Positions 20,645 to 30,055 of a stretch of 64,000 nucleotides of DNA are shown piece by piece. Below the pieces are notes generated by a model. That model ran no database searches. It was not told the DNA's origin and was given only the letters and a program-made list of their open reading frames with translations. The stretch is taken from assembly GCA_028713975.1 (NCBI GenBank), contig JAQTNE010000003.1, positions 124,001 through 188,000 of the forward strand, in the 5' to 3' direction. Source of the stretch: Sulfuricella sp. (GTDB lineage Bacteria > Pseudomonadota > Gammaproteobacteria > Burkholderiales > Sulfuricellaceae). The translations under genes and the position numbers were made by a program. Each line of letters begins with the position of its first letter. Within the stretch, counting starts at the first letter, position 1.

Positions 20645-21985
20645 ATGAAGTCCAGGCGCAGTGCATTTTCCCATTTGTCGTGTATCAGAATAAGGCCGGT
20701 TTCGCTGGCGTTGCTGGCGGCCATTGCCAGCCCTGCTTATGCGGCGGGGTTGGTTGAGGTGTATCGCGAGGCGCAGCAGCAGGATGCGGCGTACGCTTCG
20801 GCGCGTGCGGCCTATGAGGCCGGCCAGGAAAAACTGCCGCAAGGCCGCGCGTTGTTGTTGCCCACTATCAATTTGAGCGCCAACACAACCGGGAACGATG
20901 TGAGTGTAGATTCGCCCGCGACTGACCGAAAGTACAATTCCAACGGCTATAGCCTGTCCCTGAGCCAGCCGATCTACCGCAAGCAGAATTTCGCCCAGTA
21001 TGAGCAATCGAAAAGCCAGGTGACCCAGGCCGAGGCGCAATTCGCGATTGCCCGGCAGGACCTGATCGTCCGCGTTGCCCAGGCGTATTTCGACGTTCTT
21101 CTGGCTCAGGATAATGTGGCGCTGGCCGGGGCGCAGAAGGCGGCCATCAGCGAGCAACTGGAGCAGGCCAAGCGTAATTTCGAGGTTGGTACCAGCACCA
21201 TCGTGGATACCCACGAAGCCCAGGCCCGCTTCGATTTGAGCACATCCCAGGAAATCGCCGCGCAGAGTGACCTCGAAATCAAGCAGCGCGCGCTGCAACT
21301 GATTGTCGGCAAGATTATGGAACGCCTGGATGCCTTGAACGAAAAGCTGCCACTCATCCTGCCGGAACCCAACGACATGGCGAAATGGGTCGAGCAGGCC
21401 GAGCAGCAAAGCCCGCAGATTGCCGTCCAGCGCGCCGCATTTGAAGTTGCCAAGCAGGAAGTGGAAAAAAACCGCGCCGGGCATTACCCTACGCTCGATC
21501 TGGTGGCAGGCTACAATCAGAACGCCAATTCCACTTATCTGGTCAGCGGTACGGTCACCAGTCAGACCATCGGTTTGCAGCTTAACCTACCGATTTTTCA
21601 GGGCGGCAGCGTTAATTCCAAGGTGCGGGAAGCCCTCGCCAATCAGGAAAAAGCCCGGCAAGATCTGGAATTGGGCAGCCGCCAGGCCGCATTGCAAACC
21701 CGCCAGTCCTTTCTCGGCGTGACCAGCGGCATGGCGCAGGTCAAGGCGCTGGAGCAAGCTCTGGTGTCGAGCCAAAGCTCGCTGGATTCAACCAAGCTGG
21801 GGCAGGAGGTGGGGGTGCGTACCAACGTCGATGTGCTTAATGCCCAGCAGCAGCTTTATACCGCCAAACGCGACCTGTCGCAGGCACGCTACAGCTACAT
21901 CTTGAATCAGCTTAAGCTCAAATCCGCCGTCGGCACCTTGCAGGACGAGGATGTTGATCTGGTCAATCGCTGGCTGGCTAAATAG
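20645..21985 (+). CDS. tolC: TolC-family outer membrane efflux/secretion protein
   Basis: 446 aa with a signal peptide (RPVSLALLAAIASPAYA, cleavage before AGL). Two tandem OEP halves of alternating coiled-coil and beta strands are visible, such as LSQPIYRKQNFAQYEQSKSQ and LNLPIFQGGSVNSKVREAL. This is the length and pattern of TolC trimers that form the exit duct of type I secretion and RND pumps. No inner-membrane partner genes are next to it, so it may serve several pumps. Confidence 0.9.
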   Translation: MKSRRSAFSHLSCIRIRPVSLALLAAIASPAYAAGLVEVYREAQQQDAAYASARAAYEAGQEKLPQGRALLLPTINLSANTTGNDVSVDSPATDRKYNSNGYSLSLSQPIYRKQNFAQYEQSKSQVTQAEAQFAIARQDLIVRVAQAYFDVLLAQDNVALAGAQKAAISEQLEQAKRNFEVGTSTIVDTHEAQARFDLSTSQEIAAQSDLEIKQRALQLIVGKIMERLDALNEKLPLILPEPNDMAKWVEQAEQQSPQIAVQRAAFEVAKQEVEKNRAGHYPTLDLVAGYNQNANSTYLVSGTVTSQTIGLQLNLPIFQGGSVNSKVREALANQEKARQDLELGSRQAALQTRQSFLGVTSGMAQVKALEQALVSSQSSLDSTKLGQEVGVRTNVDVLNAQQQLYTAKRDLSQARYSYILNQLKLKSAVGTLQDEDVDLVNRWLAK

Positions 21986-21993
21986 TCGCCCAG

Positions 21994-22030
21994 CCCCTCA
22001 CCCCTCACCCCTCACCCCTCACCCCTCACC
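21994..22030. repeat. (CCCCTCA)5 heptamer tandem repeat at the waaA 3' end
   Basis: Five uninterrupted copies of cccctca fill the gap between tolC and waaA and run into the last codons of waaA (RGEG-stop on the minus strand). Copy-number change would alter the WaaA C-terminus by a frame shift. Confidence 0.85.
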
Positions 22031-23274
22031 AAATAAGGCTCAATCAGCGCCATCAGCCGATCGGTCGCGCCGCGATGCCGGTCGGCAAAGGCCAGCGCAG
22101 CAGCCGACATGGCCTGGGATTTTTCCGGCGCATTCAATAAATCTTCCACTGTTTTAACCAGTTCATTGGCGTCCGCCACGCGCACTGCGGCGCCGGATTG
22201 AATGGCGAGTTCAGTCGCTTCCGCGAAGTTAAAAGTGTGCGGGCCGACCAGGATCGGTTTGCCCATTGCCGCTGCCTCGATCAGGTTCTGCCCGCCCAGC
22301 GGCAGCAGACTGCCACCGATGAAGGCGAGATCGCTGGCGGCGTAATAGGCGAACATTTCTCCCATACTGTCGCCCAGCACTACTTGGGTATCTGCGGCGA
22401 TTGGCCGATCTTCAGAGCGGTGCTGAAAACGGGTGCCGGATTTTTTTAGCATTTCGGCCACCTGGCCGAAGCGCTGCGGATGGCGCGGCACGAGGACGGT
22501 GAGCAGGCCGGGAATTCTGGTTTTACCGAGGGCTTGCAGGATCAGCGTTTCTTCGCCGTCGCGCGTGCTGGCGGCGAGGAATACCGGGCGCCCTGCCCCG
22601 AATTGCACCCGCAGGGCTTTTCCCAGATCAATTGCGTTTTGCGGTACGGCCATGTCGAATTTGAGGTTGCCGGTGATTGTTACCGCGGGTGCGCCCAGTT
22701 CGGTTAAACGATGCGCATCGGCTTCGGTTTGTGCGGCAATCGTCGACAGGGCTTGCAGGCTTTGACGGCTGACGGTCTTGAACCAAGCATATTTGCGGGC
22801 CGATTTTTCCGACATCCGCGCGTTCACCAGCAATAGCGGGATGCCGGTTTTTTTGCAGGTTTGCACCAGGTTGAACCAGATCTCCGTTTCCATCAGCAAA
22901 CCGATCTCGGGCTTGAAGTGACCGAGAAAGCGCTTCACTGCAAACGGGAAATCATAGGGCAGATAGCATTGCAGCACCTGGTTGCCGAATAGCTGTTTGC
23001 CGGTTTCGCGGCCGGTCGGCGTCATGTGGGTGAGGAGGATTTTGTGCCCCGGATAGCGCGACTGCAATTGGGCGACGAGCGGCACGGCGGCACGGGTTTC
23101 ACCGACCGAGACGGCATGTAGCCAGATCAGCGGGGCGACCGGTTTGGCGCGATAAAAACCGAAGCGCTCGCCGATGTGGCGCAGGTATTCGGGCTGGCGG
23201 CGGGAGCGCCACAACAGGTGGAGCAGGATGTAGGGCAGCAGCAGGTAGAGCAGCAGGGTGTAAAGGCGGCGCAT
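22012..23274 (-). CDS. waaA: 3-deoxy-D-manno-octulosonic acid transferase WaaA (KdtA)
   Basis: GT30 Kdo transferase of 420 aa that adds Kdo from CMP-Kdo to lipid A at the inner membrane. An N-terminal membrane anchor (LYTLLLYLLLPYILLHLL) precedes two Rossmann domains with VSVGETRAA, METEIWFNL, GNLKFD and GGSLLPLGGQNLIEAA. The ORF track uses a TTG; the ATG at 23274 overlaps the waaC stop (TGATG), showing translational coupling. The last residues come from a heptamer repeat. Confidence 0.94.
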   Translation of the reverse strand: MRRLYTLLLYLLLPYILLHLLWRSRRQPEYLRHIGERFGFYRAKPVAPLIWLHAVSVGETRAAVPLVAQLQSRYPGHKILLTHMTPTGRETGKQLFGNQVLQCYLPYDFPFAVKRFLGHFKPEIGLLMETEIWFNLVQTCKKTGIPLLLVNARMSEKSARKYAWFKTVSRQSLQALSTIAAQTEADAHRLTELGAPAVTITGNLKFDMAVPQNAIDLGKALRVQFGAGRPVFLAASTRDGEETLILQALGKTRIPGLLTVLVPRHPQRFGQVAEMLKKSGTRFQHRSEDRPIAADTQVVLGDSMGEMFAYYAASDLAFIGGSLLPLGGQNLIEAAAMGKPILVGPHTFNFAEATELAIQSGAAVRVADANELVKTVEDLLNAPEKSQAMSAAALAFADRHRGATDRLMALIEPYLVRGEG

Positions 23275-24314
23275 CAAAACAAGCGCCCTTCATGTTTGCT
23301 CCCTCTCCCTTCTGGGGAGAGGGTTGGGGTGAGGGGCGGCATCTGAGTGCTTATAGATAATTTGACCAGGTCGGTCAGGGCCGAAATTACGCTGGCTGGG
23401 TCAGGTGGCGATCCCGCGCCGCCCAAGTTGATGGCCTTGCTACTGGTGTAAACGCCGGTCAATCCGGGTTCGGAGGCGCAGTAAAGCGCGGCCACCGGCA
23501 CCTTCAGCGCCGCCGCCAGATGGATCAGGCCAGTATCGACGCCGACTGCGGCTACAGCCTGAGACAGCAGCGCCGCAGCCTGGCCGAGGGTGAGCGCAGG
23601 CGTGACCACGGCGTTGGGGATTCGCGCCGCCAGGCGCTGGCTGCGTTGTTGCTCGGTGACGTTTCCCCACGGCAGGACGCAGGCAATTTCCCTGTCGGCA
23701 AGGTAGGCGCCTAGTGTTTTCCAGTGGTCTTCGGGCCAGAGTTTGTCGTCGCGGCTGGTGGCGTGCAGCAGCACGGCAAAGGGGCCTGCCGGCAGCCAGG
23801 AAAAATCCAGGGCGGGCGCGGCGATGCCGTAATCCACCGGATTGTCCGGGATGTAGCCGAAGGCGCGTCCGGCCAGCAGGCGGTTGCGTGCCACCGCATG
23901 CTGGCTTTTTTCGACTCTCATCGTTTTGTCATAAAGCAGCGCAGACAGCGGTTCGCGGGCGCTGTATCGGTCGAAGCCGCAGCGGGCGCCGTGGGCAAGG
24001 CGGGTGATGGCCGCGCTCTTGATCAATCCCTGGGTATCGAGCACTACGTCATAAACCTTGCTGCGCAGGCGATGGACGAAAGTGCCGATTTCGGTGTGTA
24101 CGGCCCGGCTGAACAAGTTTTTGCGCCAGCGCCTTATGGCGACGGGAATGATTTCCCGCACGCCGGGATGCAGGGCGGGGATGCCGGCAAAAGATTCTTC
24201 CACGACCCAGTCGATTTCGGCATCCGGGAAATGGAACAGAAGGTCGCTGACGACGGGTAGATTGTGGATCACATCGCCCATCGACGAGGTTTTGACGAGC
24301 AGTATTTTCAGCAT
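23274..24314 (-). CDS. waaC: LPS heptosyltransferase I WaaC
   Basis: GT9 transferase of 346 aa that adds the first L-glycero-D-manno-heptose to Kdo. The start MLKILLVKTSSMGDVIHNLPV is the classical WaaC N-terminus; further motifs are DTQGLIKSA, LLHATSRDDKLWP and VGVDTGLIHLAAAL. After the natural end (~residue 318) the reading frame continues through a repeat, giving MPPLTPTLSPEGRGSKHEG. It is the first gene of a waaC-waaA pair. Confidence 0.92.
   Translation of the reverse strand: MLKILLVKTSSMGDVIHNLPVVSDLLFHFPDAEIDWVVEESFAGIPALHPGVREIIPVAIRRWRKNLFSRAVHTEIGTFVHRLRSKVYDVVLDTQGLIKSAAITRLAHGARCGFDRYSAREPLSALLYDKTMRVEKSQHAVARNRLLAGRAFGYIPDNPVDYGIAAPALDFSWLPAGPFAVLLHATSRDDKLWPEDHWKTLGAYLADREIACVLPWGNVTEQQRSQRLAARIPNAVVTPALTLGQAAALLSQAVAAVGVDTGLIHLAAALKVPVAALYCASEPGLTGVYTSSKAINLGGAGSPPDPASVISALTDLVKLSISTQMPPLTPTLSPEGRGSKHEGRLF
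23297..23337. repeat. Palindromic repeat encoding LTPTLSPEGRG at the waaC 3' end
   Basis: ccctctcccttctggggagagggttggggtgagggg contains ccctctccc-ttct-ggggagaggg, a strong hairpin, followed by TTGGGGTGAGGGG. This is the widespread repeat family that yields LTPTLSPEGRG in many bacterial proteins. It has been read into waaC. Confidence 0.85.
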
Positions 24315-24394
24315 CGGCGTATTTTAGCCTAGCAGCCAGTGTTCGTAATGTTTTTCAACAACCTGCTAGAATATCGGCTTTATTTCGGCAGAGC

Positions 24395-25156
24395 GTGCAG
24401 ATGCAGCAGAAAACCCCCTTGTCGGTGGTGATCATCGCCCTGAATGCGGCGAGCCAGATCGAGGCTTGCCTGAAAAGCGCCGCCTTCGCAGATGAAATCG
24501 TGGTGGTGGATTCGGGCAGCCGGGATGAGACGCGGGAAATTGCGCTAAAATGCGGCGCACGAGTTATCCATCAGGACTGGCTCGGGTTTGGTCGGCAAAA
24601 ACAGTTCGCGGTCGGTCAGGCCGGACATGACTGGGTGTTGTGCCTGGACGCGGATGAACGGGTGGGCGAGACGCTGCGGGCAAGCATTGAAGCCGAATTG
24701 CAAGCGCCGCGCTTTCTGGCGTACCGGATGCCGCGCTGCAACCGTTTTATGGGCCGCTGGCTCAGGCATGGCGAGGGTTATCCCGACTGGAGCCTGCGCC
24801 TGTTCGACCGCAGGTTCGCGCGCTGGAGCGAGGACGCGGTTCACGAAAAGGTGGTTGCCGACACGGCGGTCGGCGATTTGCGGGGGGATTTGCGGCATGA
24901 GTCGCAGGAAACCCTGGCGGCCTACCTCGACAAGCAGAATCGCTACACCAGCTTGCAGGCCGAGGAGCTTTACCGGCGCGGCAAGCAGGCTTCAGTCGGC
25001 CATCTGATAGTTAGCCCGCTGCTGCGGTTTGTGAAGTTTTATTTTTCCCGCCTCGGATTCCTCGATGGGGTGCCGGGGCTGGTGCATATTTCAATTGGCT
25101 GTTTCAACAGTTTCTGCAAGTACGCGAAATTAATCGCCTTGCAACAGGGGAAATGA
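24395..25156 (+). CDS. Family 2 glycosyltransferase, LPS-core WaaE/KdtX type
   Basis: GT2 enzyme of 253 aa (GTG at 24395, or ATG at 24401). The nucleotide-sugar fold shows LSVVIIALNAASQIEACLKS, VVVDSGSRDETREIA, and the metal-binding DAD in VLCLDADERVG. The acceptor part has EDAVHEKVV, typical of WaaE-like beta-1,4-glucosyltransferases of the LPS core. It is divergent from waaC and followed after 1 bp by an epimerase gene. The sugar and linkage are inferred only from family resemblance. Confidence 0.8.
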   Translation: MQMQQKTPLSVVIIALNAASQIEACLKSAAFADEIVVVDSGSRDETREIALKCGARVIHQDWLGFGRQKQFAVGQAGHDWVLCLDADERVGETLRASIEAELQAPRFLAYRMPRCNRFMGRWLRHGEGYPDWSLRLFDRRFARWSEDAVHEKVVADTAVGDLRGDLRHESQETLAAYLDKQNRYTSLQAEELYRRGKQASVGHLIVSPLLRFVKFYFSRLGFLDGVPGLVHISIGCFNSFCKYAKLIALQQGK

Positions 25157-25157
25157 T

Positions 25158-26177
25158 TTGAAAGTATTGGTTACCGGCGTGGCCGGCTTTATCGGCATGC
25201 ATGTCGCCCAGCGCTTGCTGCAACAGGGCGCCGAAGTGGTCGGCATCGACAATCTCAACGATTATTACGATGTGCAGTTGAAGGAAGACCGTCTCAAGCA
25301 GCTCATGCCGCTGCCCGGCTTCCGCTTCGTCAAACTGGAGATGTCCGACCGTGCGGAGATGGAAACGTTGTTTGCTACGGAGAAATTCAATCGCGTCGTC
25401 AATCTCGCTGCCCAGCCCGGCGTGCGCTATTCGTTGCAAAACCCCCATGCCTACGTCAATAGTAATATCGTCGGCTTTCTCAATGTGCTCGAAGGCTGCC
25501 GCCACAACGGCGTGGAGCACCTGGTCTACGCCAGCAGTTCCAGCGTCTACGGCGCCAACACCCACATGCCGTTCAGCGTGCATGACAATGTCGACCATCC
25601 GGTCAGTCTTTACGCCGCCACCAAGAAATCCAGCGAGATGATGGCCCACACCTACAGCCATCTGTTCAACCTGCCGACCACCGGCCTGCGCTTTTTTACG
25701 GTTTACGGGCCATGGGGCAGGCCGGACATGTCGCCTTCCCTGTTCGCCGATGCGATCCTTGCCGGTCGTCCGATCGACGTGTTCAACGAAGGCAGGATGC
25801 AGCGCGATTTCACCTATATCGACGACATCGCCGAAGGCGTGGTGCGGGTGCTGGACAAGGTTGCGGCGCCCGACCCGTCGTTTGACCGTGCCGCGCCCGA
25901 TCCGGCCAGCAGCTATGCGCCTTACCGCATCTACAATATCGGCAACCACGAGCCGGTGGAGCTGATGGCCTTCATTGAGGCGATCGAAAACGCGGTCGGC
26001 AAAAAGGCGGTCAAAAACATGCTGCCGATGCAGGATGGTGACGTGGTCGCCACGTATGCGGATATTGACGATCTGACTCGCGCCGTCGGCTTCGCGCCGC
26101 ATACCCGGTTGGACGAGGGAATAGCGAAGTTTGCTGCCTGGTTCAAGGATTACTATGGAGCGCGGACGGCAAAATGA
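25158..26177 (+). CDS. NAD-dependent epimerase, UDP-glucuronate 4-epimerase type
   Basis: Extended SDR of 339 aa with a TTG start (AGGGG upstream). NAD motif [11 protein letters not shown], active-site YAATKK and substrate motif [16 protein letters not shown] are seen. [19 protein letters not shown] and [17 protein letters not shown] are typical of CapI/LspL UDP-GlcA epimerases that give UDP-galacturonate. The end overlaps the next ATG by 4 bp. UDP-galactose 4-epimerase activity cannot be excluded. Confidence 0.85.
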   Translation: MKVLVTGVAGFIGMHVAQRLLQQGAEVVGIDNLNDYYDVQLKEDRLKQLMPLPGFRFVKLEMSDRAEMETLFATEKFNRVVNLAAQPGVRYSLQNPHAYVNSNIVGFLNVLEGCRHNGVEHLVYASSSSVYGANTHMPFSVHDNVDHPVSLYAATKKSSEMMAHTYSHLFNLPTTGLRFFTVYGPWGRPDMSPSLFADAILAGRPIDVFNEGRMQRDFTYIDDIAEGVVRVLDKVAAPDPSFDRAAPDPASSYAPYRIYNIGNHEPVELMAFIEAIENAVGKKAVKNMLPMQDGDVVATYADIDDLTRAVGFAPHTRLDEGIAKFAAWFKDYYGARTAK

Positions 26178-27229
26178 TCCTGGTCACCGGCGGCGCCGGC
26201 TTCATCGGCTCGAATTTCATCCTGGACTGGATTGCTGCTACCGGCGAGCCGGTCGTCAACCTCGACAAGCTGACCTACGCCGGCAACCTGGAAAGCCTTG
26301 CCAGCCTTAAGGACGATGCACGCCATCTATTTGTCCGGGGGGATGTCAACGATCGGGAGCTGGTGGCGAAACTGCTGGCCGGGCACAAACCCCGCGCCAT
26401 CATTCATTTCGCCGCAGAAAGCCATGTTGATCGCTCCATCAGCGGGCCGGACGAATTCATCCAGACCAATATCAACGGCACCTTTAGCCTGCTGGAGGCG
26501 ACTCGTGCCTACTGGCAGGAATTGGGCGGGGTGGAGAAGGACGCGTTCCGCTTCCTGCATGTTTCCACCGACGAGGTTTATGGTTCCCTTGGCCCCGGCG
26601 ATCCGCCGTTCAGTGAGACTACCGCCTATGCACCGAACAGCCCCTATTCCGCCTCCAAGGCGGCGTCCGACCATCTGGTGCGGGCCTACCATCACACCTA
26701 CGGCCTGCCGATGCTGACCACCAACTGCTCGAATAATTACGGCGCGTTTCAGTTCCCGGAGAAATTAATCCCCCTGGTTCTTCTCAATGCGCTCAACGGC
26801 AAACCGCTGCCGATTTACGGCAACGGCCTGAACGTGCGCGACTGGCTTTATGTCGGCGACCATTGTGCGGCGATCCGCGAGGTGCTGGCTGGCGGGCGGC
26901 TGGGCGAAACCTACAATATCGGCGGCTGGAACGAGAAAACCAATCTCGACGTGGTGAACACGGTTTGCGCCATTCTCGATGAGATGAAGCCAGCCGCTAA
27001 TGGGAAGCCGTACGCTTCGTTGATTACCTACGTGAAAGATCGTCCCGGCCATGATGCGCGCTACGCTATCAATGCCCGCAAGATCGAGCGTGAGCTGGGC
27101 TGGAAACCGAAGGAAACCTTCGAAACCGGCATCCGCAAAACCGTGGCATGGTATTTAGATAACATGGGCTGGGTGGAGCATGTCGTTAGCGGCGAATACC
27201 AGGCATGGGTAGGTCGGCATTATGGCTAA
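26174..27229 (+). CDS. rfbB: dTDP-glucose 4,6-dehydratase RfbB (RmlB)
   Basis: Extended SDR of 351 aa, step 2 of dTDP-L-rhamnose synthesis. Visible: [61 protein letters not shown] and the C-terminal [10 protein letters not shown]. It starts with an ATGA overlap to the epimerase and its own 3' end overlaps the four-helix-bundle gene by 8 bp. Confidence 0.96.
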   Translation: MILVTGGAGFIGSNFILDWIAATGEPVVNLDKLTYAGNLESLASLKDDARHLFVRGDVNDRELVAKLLAGHKPRAIIHFAAESHVDRSISGPDEFIQTNINGTFSLLEATRAYWQELGGVEKDAFRFLHVSTDEVYGSLGPGDPPFSETTAYAPNSPYSASKAASDHLVRAYHHTYGLPMLTTNCSNNYGAFQFPEKLIPLVLLNALNGKPLPIYGNGLNVRDWLYVGDHCAAIREVLAGGRLGETYNIGGWNEKTNLDVVNTVCAILDEMKPAANGKPYASLITYVKDRPGHDARYAINARKIERELGWKPKETFETGIRKTVAWYLDNMGWVEHVVSGEYQAWVGRHYG

Positions 27230-27614
27230 TGGCAAGTTGCAAGTGGCAAACCCCAAGCCCCATCAACGGTTGGAGGTTTGGCAGCAGGCGATGCTGCTGG
27301 TGAAAGAAACCTACTCGGCCACTGCCGGTTTCCCGAAAGAAGAGATGTTTGGGCTGGTAAGCCAAATGCGGCGCGCTGCGGTGTCTATTCCCTCGAACAT
27401 TGCCGAGGGTGCCGCAAGAGAAGGAGACAAAGAATATCTGCATTTTCTGAGCATTGCCCGTGGTTCATTAAGCGAACTCGATACGCAAGTGCATATCGCA
27501 GCGATGCTGGGTTATATGGCCGCAGATCATCAGTTGAATGATTTGGTTGATAGAGTCGGAAGGCTGTTGGGTGGATTCAGTAAAAAATTAAAAACGGACG
27601 TGACCAAGCCATGA
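27222..27614 (+). CDS. Four-helix-bundle protein (23S rRNA intervening-sequence/S23 type)
   Basis: 130 aa. The core [27 protein letters not shown] and [19 protein letters not shown] is the diagnostic pattern of the 23S rRNA-IVP (S23) four-helix-bundle family. Despite its name, members often lie in glycan gene clusters with unknown function. It sits inside the rfb set between rfbB and rfbA, overlapping both (8 bp and 4 bp). It seems to be co-translated with them. Confidence 0.85.
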   Translation: MANGKLQVANPKPHQRLEVWQQAMLLVKETYSATAGFPKEEMFGLVSQMRRAAVSIPSNIAEGAAREGDKEYLHFLSIARGSLSELDTQVHIAAMLGYMAADHQLNDLVDRVGRLLGGFSKKLKTDVTKP

Positions 27615-28525
27615 CTACCACTCGCCACTCGCCACTCGCCACTCGCCGAACCAAAGGCATTATCCTGGCCGGAGGCTCCGGCACCCGGCTGCATCCGGTG
27701 ACTTTGGCGGTTTCCAAGCAACTGCTGCCGGTCTACGACAAGCCGATGATCTACTATCCTTTGACCACGCTAATGCTGGCAGGGATACGAGAAATTCTAA
27801 TTATTTCCACGCCGCAGGACACGCCGCGCTTCGAGCAGTTGCTGGGCGACGGGGCGAATTGGGGGCTTAACATTCGCTATGCGGTTCAGCCCGAGCCGGA
27901 GGGCATCGCCCAGGCATTCGTCATCGGCGCGGATTTCATCGGCAATGATCGTTGTGCCTTGGTGCTGGGTGACAACATTTTTTACGGCCACGAATTGGCC
28001 CATGACCTGAAGGCCGCAGCGGCGAAACCGGGCGGTGCGACCGTGTTCGCCTACCCGGTGCACGACCCCGAGCGCTACGGCGTGGTCGAATTTGATCCCT
28101 CAGGCCGGGCACTTTCCATCGAAGAGAAGCCGGCTGCGCCGAAATCCCGCTATGCGGTTACCGGCCTGTATTTTTACGACAACCAGGTGGTGGAGATCGC
28201 GAGTTCGCTCAAGCCATCCCCGCGCGGCGAGCTGGAAATCACCGACGTCAACAAGGTGTACCTGGGTCGGGGCCAACTTGAAGTCGCTGTCATGGGGCGC
28301 GGCATGGCTTGGCTCGATACCGGTACGCACGAATCCCTGCTGGAAGCATCCCAGTTCATCGAAATCATCGAGAAACGCCAAGGCTTGAAGATCGCCTGCC
28401 CGGAAGAGATCGCCTACCGCATGGGCTATATCACAGCCGGACAACTGGAGGCGCTGGCCGCGCCGCTGAGCAAGAACGGCTATGGACAATATTTACTCGG
28501 ACTGCTGCGGGAAAGACTATTTTAA
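27611..28525 (+). CDS. rfbA: Glucose-1-phosphate thymidylyltransferase RfbA (RmlA)
   Basis: 304 aa; makes dTDP-glucose from dTTP and glucose-1-P. Catalytic loop [17 protein letters not shown], then [24 protein letters not shown], and [14 protein letters not shown]. The first 13 residues ([12 protein letters not shown]) are not family sequence; they come from a (CACTCGC)4 repeat, but no later in-frame ATG is available. ATGA overlap with the previous gene. Confidence 0.95.
   Translation: MTTTRHSPLATRRTKGIILAGGSGTRLHPVTLAVSKQLLPVYDKPMIYYPLTTLMLAGIREILIISTPQDTPRFEQLLGDGANWGLNIRYAVQPEPEGIAQAFVIGADFIGNDRCALVLGDNIFYGHELAHDLKAAAAKPGGATVFAYPVHDPERYGVVEFDPSGRALSIEEKPAAPKSRYAVTGLYFYDNQVVEIASSLKPSPRGELEITDVNKVYLGRGQLEVAVMGRGMAWLDTGTHESLLEASQFIEIIEKRQGLKIACPEEIAYRMGYITAGQLEALAAPLSKNGYGQYLLGLLRERLF
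27619..27646. repeat. (CACTCGC)4 heptamer repeat in the rfbA start
   Basis: Four uninterrupted copies of cactcgc directly after the rfbA ATG encode [10 protein letters not shown] change in copy number would move the start codon out of frame with the rest of RfbA. Confidence 0.8.
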
Positions 28526-29070
28526 TGAATGTTATCCAGACCACCCTTCCCGGCCTGCTGATCCTTGAACCCAAAGTGTTCGGCGACGAGCGCGGCTTTT
28601 TTTTCGAAAGCTATAATCAGCGGGTGCTGGCGGAAAAAGCCGGGATCACGGCGCATTTCGTCCAGGATAACCATTCCCGTTCGGCAAAGAATGTGCTGCG
28701 CGGCCTGCATTACCAGATACGGCAGCCGCAGGGAAAACTGGTGCGCGTGGTTGCGGGAGAGGTATTCGATGTCGTTGTGGACATCCGCAAAAGTTCACCC
28801 ACGTTCGGCAAATGGGATGGATTCAAAATGTCGGCAGAAAACCGGCGCATGGCCTGGATTCCACCCGGATTTGCGCATGGCTTTCTGGTGTTGTCGGATT
28901 ACGCCGAATTTCTCTACAAGACGACTGACTATTGGGCGCCGGAGTATGAGCGTTGTATCCGTTGGGATGACCACGATCTGGATATTCAGTGGCCGTTGGC
29001 GGGCGAACCGGTGCTTTCTACCAAGGATGTGGCGGGAGATGCGCTCCGCACCGCCGAGCTATTCGAGTGA
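28525..29070 (+). CDS. rfbC: dTDP-4-dehydrorhamnose 3,5-epimerase RfbC (RmlC)
   Basis: 181 aa cupin epimerase, start ATG 28525 overlapping the rfbA stop by one base (TAATG); the ORF track opens too early. Catalytic H and K regions: QDNHSRSAKNVLRGLHYQ, and GFAHGFLVLSDYAEFLYKTTDYW. WDDHDLDIQWP closes the substrate site. Step 3 of dTDP-L-rhamnose synthesis. Confidence 0.95.
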   Translation: MNVIQTTLPGLLILEPKVFGDERGFFFESYNQRVLAEKAGITAHFVQDNHSRSAKNVLRGLHYQIRQPQGKLVRVVAGEVFDVVVDIRKSSPTFGKWDGFKMSAENRRMAWIPPGFAHGFLVLSDYAEFLYKTTDYWAPEYERCIRWDDHDLDIQWPLAGEPVLSTKDVAGDALRTAELFE

Positions 29071-29933
29071 AAAGAATTCTACTGGTTGGCAAAAATGGCC
29101 AGGTTGGCTGGGAGTTGCAACGCACCTTGGCGACGCTGGGAGAGGTCATCGCTGTCGATCGGCAGACCATGGATCTGGCCAATCCTGATTCGATCCGCAA
29201 TGCAATTCGGACTACCCAGCCGAGTTTGATCGTTAACGCGGCTGCCTACACCGCCGTCGACAAGGCGGAAAGCGAGCCGGAACTCGCCATGGCGATCAAT
29301 GGCGTAGCACCCGGCATCATGGCGGAAGAGGCTAAGCGACTTGGTGCTGCGATGGTTCACTATTCCACCGATTACGTATTCGACGGAACAAGAACCTTGC
29401 CCTATACCGAGGAAGACAACCCCAACCCGCTTAATGTTTACGGCAAAACCAAGTTGGCCGGCGATCTGGCGATTCAGGCGGCGGGCATTCCTCATCTGAT
29501 CTTCCGCACCAGTTGGGTGTATGGTCTGCGCGGCAATAATTTTCTGCTGACCATCTTGCGGCTGGCAAAGGAACGCGATGAATTAAAGATCGTGGACGAC
29601 CAGATCGGTGCGCCCACCTGGTGCCGCATGATCGCTGAAGCGACCGGGCAAGTATTGAGCCAGTGTTGTTCCCCCTTCGCCATAAATAGTGGTGTGTACA
29701 ACATGACGGCAGCCGGCCAAACTTCCTGGTATGGCTTTGCCCAAGCAATTCTTGAAAATGCACCAAGCCAAGTACAATCGTTGTCCCGATTGATCCCTAT
29801 CACTACACCCGAATACCCTTTGCCCGCGTTAAGGCCGCCATTCGCCATTCTTTCTACCGACAAGCTGAAACAGGTATTTGGTCTGGATATGTCCTCCTGG
29901 AATTCCTCCTTGCGGCTTTGCTTGGATCAGTAA
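29067..29933 (+). CDS. rfbD: dTDP-4-dehydrorhamnose reductase RfbD (RmlD)
   Basis: 288 aa SDR-type reductase with a GTG start overlapping the rfbC stop (GTGA). LLVGKNGQVGWEL (cofactor), NAAAYTAVDKAESEP, STDYVFDG and YGKTKLAGD (Y-x3-K) are conserved. It makes dTDP-L-rhamnose. It ends the rfb run; a short hairpin (29932-29948) spans its stop codon. Confidence 0.95.
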   Translation: MKRILLVGKNGQVGWELQRTLATLGEVIAVDRQTMDLANPDSIRNAIRTTQPSLIVNAAAYTAVDKAESEPELAMAINGVAPGIMAEEAKRLGAAMVHYSTDYVFDGTRTLPYTEEDNPNPLNVYGKTKLAGDLAIQAAGIPHLIFRTSWVYGLRGNNFLLTILRLAKERDELKIVDDQIGAPTWCRMIAEATGQVLSQCCSPFAINSGVYNMTAAGQTSWYGFAQAILENAPSQVQSLSRLIPITTPEYPLPALRPPFAILSTDKLKQVFGLDMSSWNSSLRLCLDQ

Positions 29934-29977
29934 CATCGTGTCGATGTTGCCCTTTGTGTGCAGGTTTGTGGTTTTTA

Positions 29978-30006
29978 TTGACATCCCATTACGCATTCCT
30001 TAATCT
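29978..30006 (+). promoter_or_regulatory. Promoter candidate before the EPS regulator
   Basis: A perfect -35 TTGACA at 29978, a 17-bp spacer and TAATCT at 30001 as the -10. It lies 50 bp before the MarR-type gene and downstream of rfbD, at the start of the glycan locus. Confidence 0.55.
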
Positions 30007-30055
30007 ACCAGCGTTCAAGTCGTGAACACATGTGCGCATTGTAAAAGGCGGTTGA

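Noticed and set aside
22012-22030. Heptamer repeats as a possible CRISPR array
   Set aside because: Units are 7 bp with no spacers; simple tandem repeat.
29932-29948. Rho-independent terminator after rfbD
   Set aside because: aacatcg-tgt-cgatgtt is a 7-bp stem with no T-run and includes the stop codon; too weak to call.
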